This document shows, in pieces, positions 6,496-10,063 of a stretch of DNA of 10,063 nt. The stretch spans positions 1 to 10,063 of the forward strand of contig JAIDKP010000181.1 of assembly GCA_029051445.1 (NCBI GenBank), read 5' to 3'. How positions within the stretch are numbered: position 1 is the stretch's first letter; each line of letters starts with the position of its first letter. This stretch comes from Muribaculaceae bacterium. Lineage in GTDB: Bacteria > Bacteroidota > Bacteroidia > Bacteroidales > Muribaculaceae. The notes under the pieces were generated by a model, which was not told the DNA's origin, searched no databases, and saw only the letters and a program-made list of their open reading frames with translations. The translations under genes and the position numbers were made by a program.

Positions 6496-9090
6496 CTACA
6501 ATTTTTTGATCGTATCCAGAAGCGTCTGGCCAAGTCCGATCGTATATCCCGACGAGTGGAACACTATACGGTTGAACGTGTCGGCTATCACAAATACAGG
6601 AGCAGCCGAGCTCTCCATCTCACGGTTTACCGCACCTGCGATAGACCCGTCGATATCACGTCCGAGAATCACATTCGACGGAAGTTTGGGAAGTGCGGCA
6701 AGATACTTCGATGCCGACTCGTCATCCGAGCCTTCGATCAGTATAACCATCGGTATGCCGGTAGCCTCGAGATCCGATGCGACCGATGCGATATCACGTA
6801 TCGCGTGATTCGACGGCTCGTCGCCGACGGTAAGCATTCCAAGTATAAAATACCCGCGTCCGGTAGCCGAAAGGATCGTCTGCTCCTCACCGGTAGCACT
6901 GTTGCGGAAAAGACTCTCTGAGTTAAGCGACCCTATCACCTGCACTGCCGTTGTGTCACGGCGTATTGTCAGATCCACATTCGTTGTCTCGCCATCCTTG
7001 ATCTCAAACAACTCACAGCGTGCAAGCACACCGCCGTTGGCAAGACGCTGCCCGGTAGTAAGCAGATACTGTCCGCAATCCATCGCGACATCATTTGCAA
7101 AATCGGTCGACCAGCTTCCGCCTTCGTCATAATTCAGCAGCTGAGGCACACCGCCGTCAATACGCGATAATGTAAAATGCGTGTAGTAACGCGCATCTGC
7201 GATATGTTCCATAGGCTCATAGCTCAGATTGAGACGTCCCTGAGGTTGGGCGGCTGGCTGTATGTCCGACGTAAACGACGCGTCATGCCATACGATCTCC
7301 TTGCTGCGACGCTCTCCCCACTGAGGTTTGCCGGTAACACCGTCAATACGGGCCGGTATCTCCATTGTTCTCGCGAGTGCGACGAAATAGATATTTCTTG
7401 ACACCGCATCCGACTGCTTCATCCTATGCACCTCTGCCGGCGACATCCTCAGCGTGTTGGGCTGCCAGGGACTCACGATCTCCACACTCTTGTCGACTTC
7501 CGCAACAAGCCGTGTCGGATCAGCTCTGAATTTCATTACGTCGCTCTTGTCATACGCATTGGCAAGAGCATCCCGGAATCGGGTCAGAGACTCATTTGCC
7601 ACACGCGGATTCAACACCCATGGATCATCCGATGCTCCGGCATGATCCAAAAGAACATCCATTGTGATATCCGAACGATCCTTCATCGAAATCAGTTCAA
7701 GCAAACGCAATGCATTCTCACGCTTGTCGGCCGGCACACTGCGAAGGAAATCGGCAAGCACAGTTCCGTTAGCGCGGGCATCCGTCATGATGCTCGTCAC
7801 TCTCTCGGCATCAACCCCAAGCTCTTCCGAAAGCCTATGAGCCGCATCCGGAGTCACAAACAAAGCATCCTCGCGGTCCTTTCTCATCTGATCCTCGGCT
7901 GCTTTGCGGCGGTCATTTTCCCGTCGCTGGTCATCTGTCACAGCCGGAAGCGACGCGCCGGCTTTAGGAGGCACGATATCAAAATCCCAGCTGCCTGTTG
8001 TGCTTCCGGTTTTATCAAGCACCACAGTTACCTCACGGTCCTTGCCAACAGTAGCCTGGCGGAACCCGAAATTGCCATTGCCGTCACTACCCCATATAAG
8101 CATATCCCCAAGACCGGCAACCACCGAACTACGCCCTGCCGCATCCGATCTTTTTACAACCAGAGGATAAAACTCGGCATAATTATACAAAGTATAACTT
8201 GTGCGCGCACCCTCCACTGGATTGCCGAGCACATCAGTCACCCTCACATGAAGCGTATCTACAGGAGCATAATTCTCAGTTACATTGATATCAGTATAAC
8301 CGGGAGCTTTAAGAAGAATCTCCTCCGACCCGTTGTAGTCGCCGATAACACGCGTACTCATCATCATTCCGCGCGAGGCCGGATCATTAAACCACCCCAG
8401 ATCAAGCACCGGCTCCGGCTCACAGGCACCGATAAAATGCCATTTGCCATCGGCCCAGGCCTCCACCCAGGCATGATTGTCATCTGTATGCGCCCAACGC
8501 GGAGTATAGATCTGTCGGGCGGGAATACCGACTGCCCTGAGAGCAGCGACTGTAAATGTCGACTCCTCGCCACATCGTCCGATACCGGTATAGACTGTCA
8601 TCATAGGAGCATGAGTGCGGCCGTCCGAGGGCTGGTATGTCGCCTTTTCATGACACCAGTGGTTCACCTCAAGTATCGCCTCGGCCATAGAAAGATTCTT
8701 CACCCTCTCCTTGAGCTCTCCGTAAAATACACTACGGCTGTCATCAAGAGGCTCGTTATTGACACGAAGCGGCAATACAAAGTGATAGAACTCACGGTCA
8801 GGCACAACCTTGCCCCACGGCATTTCACTGCGTGTCCTGAGGGTCTGATCCACATTCTTCAGAAAGAAATCGCCGCTGTAATCCGTCACATCAGGCAATG
8901 GCATGTAGGCATAAAGGAACTCAAGAGCGTTGCGCTGTTCCGGTGTGAGGTCACGGTCAAAAACCTCACTGTGAAGAGCCACGCTCCTCACCGAGTCTCG
9001 GCGGGCAATATAGTCGTCTTTAACCTTACCCTCGGCCGTAATTGCCGTTGCAAAAATAAGCCCTGCGACTATTGCTTTGGTTATATTCAT
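6496..9090 (-). CDS. Secreted transglutaminase-like multidomain protein
   Basis: An 864-residue exported protein. The N-terminus (MNITKAIVAGLIFATAITAEG) is a likely Sec signal peptide cut near residue 19-21. A transglutaminase/protease-like core follows at about 130-235 with Cys173 (GRCGEES), His206 (NHAWVEAW) and an acidic residue in the third position, Glu224 (GACEPEP) in place of the more usual Asp. Residues 278-360 look like a transthyretin/carboxypeptidase-regulatory-like beta domain (VTDVLGNPVEGARTSYTLYN). Residues 385-410 are highly charged and probably helical. Residues 555-595 resemble a second transglutaminase core with Ser564 where Cys would be. About 720-864 looks thioredoxin-like but has no CxxC. 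Such cores act as proteases, amidases or cross-linkers; the substrate is unknown. The start overlaps the cutC stop by 4 nt (ATGA). Confidence 0.8.
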   Translation of the reverse strand: MNITKAIVAGLIFATAITAEGKVKDDYIARRDSVRSVALHSEVFDRDLTPEQRNALEFLYAYMPLPDVTDYSGDFFLKNVDQTLRTRSEMPWGKVVPDREFYHFVLPLRVNNEPLDDSRSVFYGELKERVKNLSMAEAILEVNHWCHEKATYQPSDGRTHAPMMTVYTGIGRCGEESTFTVAALRAVGIPARQIYTPRWAHTDDNHAWVEAWADGKWHFIGACEPEPVLDLGWFNDPASRGMMMSTRVIGDYNGSEEILLKAPGYTDINVTENYAPVDTLHVRVTDVLGNPVEGARTSYTLYNYAEFYPLVVKRSDAAGRSSVVAGLGDMLIWGSDGNGNFGFRQATVGKDREVTVVLDKTGSTTGSWDFDIVPPKAGASLPAVTDDQRRENDRRKAAEDQMRKDREDALFVTPDAAHRLSEELGVDAERVTSIMTDARANGTVLADFLRSVPADKRENALRLLELISMKDRSDITMDVLLDHAGASDDPWVLNPRVANESLTRFRDALANAYDKSDVMKFRADPTRLVAEVDKSVEIVSPWQPNTLRMSPAEVHRMKQSDAVSRNIYFVALARTMEIPARIDGVTGKPQWGERRSKEIVWHDASFTSDIQPAAQPQGRLNLSYEPMEHIADARYYTHFTLSRIDGGVPQLLNYDEGGSWSTDFANDVAMDCGQYLLTTGQRLANGGVLARCELFEIKDGETTNVDLTIRRDTTAVQVIGSLNSESLFRNSATGEEQTILSATGRGYFILGMLTVGDEPSNHAIRDIASVASDLEATGIPMVILIEGSDDESASKYLAALPKLPSNVILGRDIDGSIAGAVNREMESSAAPVFVIADTFNRIVFHSSGYTIGLGQTLLDTIKKL

Positions 9091-9851
9091 TTTGTTATAG
9101 CACTTACTATTTGTTTTACAAGATCTTCCGATGTCGACAGTGTCGCATATTCATCACTTCCGGCAGCCCCCATCGCCACATCTCCACGCCTGAACTTCAT
9201 TACAGACGCGATAGGTCGGCGGGCCGAGGCATGTATCTCATGCGCGCCGCTACGGCAGAGTATTTCTTTGGCATTGGCGGCATTTACACCGCCCCCCGGC
9301 ATCACTGAAAGATTTGAGCCTGCAGCCGCCACAAGACTTGCAAGGAGATCAACACCCTCCAACGCAGTCGGAGCCTGACCCGATGTCAACAACCGTTCGA
9401 TACCAAGATCGATAAGCTGCTCGAGCGCTTCATGCGGATTTCGGCACAGATCAAATGCCCTGTGAAAAGTCACACTCTTTCCCCTGGCCGCTTTCACCAT
9501 TGCCTTTACAGTCTCATGATCAACATCACCCTCAGGAGTCAGTGCACCTATGACGACACCGTGCGCGCCACAATCCACTGCCACTGCGATGTCGTCAAGC
9601 ATCACACGCAATTCATCACTGCCATACACAAAATCACCGGGACGGGGTCTTATCAGAACATTCACATCAATCCCGCCGACAGCGACGGCCGACCTGATTA
9701 GACCGGCCGATGGAGTCATTCCCCCTTCGGCAAGACCTGTGCAAAGTTCAACCCTGGCCGCGCCTCCATCTCTGGCAGCATAAACACTGCGGAGATCTCC
9801 TGCACAGACCTCAAGCGATCTGTTTATTGTTTGCTCCTGATTATCAGTCAT
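9087..9851 (-). CDS. cutC: CutC family protein
   Basis: A 254-residue TIM-barrel protein of the CutC family. Family motifs visible are RVELCTGLAEGGMTPSAGLI (33-52), VLIRPRPGDFVY (65-76), GAHGVVIGALTPEGDVD (95-111), VTFHRAFD (127-134), ERLLTSG (152-158) and MPGGGVNAAN (184-193), ending with HEIHASAR. Length and motif order are those of a full-length member. CutC was named for copper homeostasis in Escherichia coli, but that role is disputed and the enzymatic function, if any, is unsettled; no other copper genes are nearby. The protein is cytoplasmic. It is the first gene of its unit, with a well-formed promoter at 9912-9944 and a leader of roughly 55 nt. The start at 9851 precedes the conserved barrel strand RSLEVCAG by about ten residues. 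Confidence 0.9.
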   Translation of the reverse strand: MTDNQEQTINRSLEVCAGDLRSVYAARDGGAARVELCTGLAEGGMTPSAGLIRSAVAVGGIDVNVLIRPRPGDFVYGSDELRVMLDDIAVAVDCGAHGVVIGALTPEGDVDHETVKAMVKAARGKSVTFHRAFDLCRNPHEALEQLIDLGIERLLTSGQAPTALEGVDLLASLVAAAGSNLSVMPGGGVNAANAKEILCRSGAHEIHASARRPIASVMKFRRGDVAMGAAGSDEYATLSTSEDLVKQIVSAITK

Positions 9852-9904
9852 GGACTATTTCTCTCAATTACATTCCGGCAACGTTTCCGCCGACTCTTTA
9901 TCTT

Positions 9905-9920
9905 TTATCTCCAAAGATAA
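9905..9920. repeat. Small palindrome over the cutC -7 element
   Basis: TTATCT at 9905-9910 and AGATAA at 9915-9920 are perfect inverted copies around CCAA. The palindrome covers the -7 octamer and the bases toward the start of transcription, so it could be an operator. Six-base arms in A/T-rich DNA may also arise by chance. Confidence 0.35.
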
Positions 9921-9944
9921 TAATCAATATATGTTTTACAACAA
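9912..9944 (-). promoter_or_regulatory. Bacteroidetes-type promoter for cutC and the genes after it
   Basis: On the minus strand TTGTTG (9944-9939) is followed after 19 nt by TATCTTTG (9919-9912). This matches the known Bacteroides housekeeping pattern (TTTG near -33, TAnnTTTG near -7) in both elements and in spacing. Transcription would start near 9905, leaving about 54 nt before the cutC ATG at 9851. Confidence 0.65.
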
Positions 9945-9966
9945 TGTTTTATAACACCTGAAATAA

Positions 9967-9998
9967 TTTTGACAAATGATTTTTAACCCCCATTTTTG
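9967..9998 (+). promoter_or_regulatory. Candidate divergent plus-strand promoter
   Basis: TTTTG at 9967-9971 is followed after exactly 19 nt by CATTTTTG at 9991-9998, which matches TAnnTTTG except for its first base. It would drive a gene beginning beyond the right edge and stands back-to-back with the cutC promoter. The rest of 9999-10063 shows no coding sequence that I can support and may be the leader of that gene. Confidence 0.4.
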
Positions 9999-10063
9999 CA
10001 ACGCAAACCAGAAAACAATCTTTTTTACCTTAGAAATTGTACCTATTGGAAACCATAAAAAGG

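Noticed and set aside
6486..6533. Longer start for the DUF695 protein (16 more residues)
   Set aside because: The added part overlaps the end of the transglutaminase gene, is basic and unlike the family N-terminus; the ATG at 6485 fits better.
6193..6921. Plus-strand open frame of 242 codons across the DUF695 and transglutaminase genes
   Set aside because: It spans two genes and their junction on the other strand and has no recognisable features.
7426..9378. Plus-strand open frame of 650 codons opposite the transglutaminase gene and the end of cutC
   Set aside because: Its translation is rich in Arg, His, Ile and Ser with no domain pattern, and it lies exactly antisense to two well-supported genes. 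It is a by-product of their codon use.
9710..9961. Plus-strand open frame of 83 codons over the cutC start and promoter
   Set aside because: Most of it is antisense to cutC, and the rest crosses the promoter region with no protein-like pattern.
9964..9971. TAATTTTG on the plus strand as a -7 element
   Set aside because: It fits TAnnTTTG, but there is no TTG at the proper distance upstream. Its last five bases serve better as the -33 part of the candidate at 9967-9998.

Overview
The window looks like a chromosomal housekeeping stretch from a member of the order Bacteroidales. Protein families and wording of motifs point to a gut lineage, possibly Muribaculaceae-like, but the genus is an inference. 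Support comes from three things: promoters of the Bacteroidetes type (TTG, 19 nt, TAnnTTTG), the lack of clear Shine-Dalgarno sequences, and protein families typical of the group (DUF695 protein, SLC45/GPH-type transporter, large secreted transglutaminase). No mobile element, phage gene, CRISPR array, tRNA or rRNA was seen.

Layout. All nine complete genes lie on the minus strand, so transcription runs from right to left. The right edge (9852-10063) is an intergenic region with a good minus-strand promoter for the first gene and a weaker back-to-back plus-strand promoter for a gene outside the window. Then come cutC (9851-9087), a secreted transglutaminase-like protein (9090-6496, 4-nt overlap with cutC) and a DUF695 protein (6485-6036, 10-nt gap). 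These three look like one transcription unit. A 172-nt gap (5864-6035) holds an imperfect hairpin and two candidate promoters. The second unit is endonuclease IV nfo (5863-4958), an MFS transporter (4936-3320, 21-nt gap), a DEDDy 3'-5' exonuclease (3317-2670, 2-nt gap), a lipoprotein with a BamE-like C-terminus (2673-1732, 4-nt overlap), a PhnP-like metallo-beta-lactamase-fold hydrolase (1701-940, 30-nt gap) and a second MBL-fold hydrolase (869-135, 70-nt gap). The left edge (1-134) carries two nested perfect inverted repeats and perhaps the 3' end of a converging plus-strand gene.

How the genes fit together. Close spacing suggests co-expression, but no single pathway links them. nfo (abasic-site repair) and the DEDDy exonuclease are nucleic-acid enzymes. 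The two MBL-fold proteins are small-molecule or phosphodiester hydrolases of uncertain substrate. The transporter, the lipoprotein and the transglutaminase act at or outside the inner membrane.

No clearly new multi-gene system was found. The points most worth checking are: an endonuclease IV that lacks one of its canonical zinc ligands (Asp to Ala), a transporter with an extra periplasmic segment of about 100 residues, a transglutaminase-like protein that seems to carry a degenerate second core plus a cysteine-less thioredoxin-like end, and the structured intergenic DNA at 12-102 and 5974-6037.
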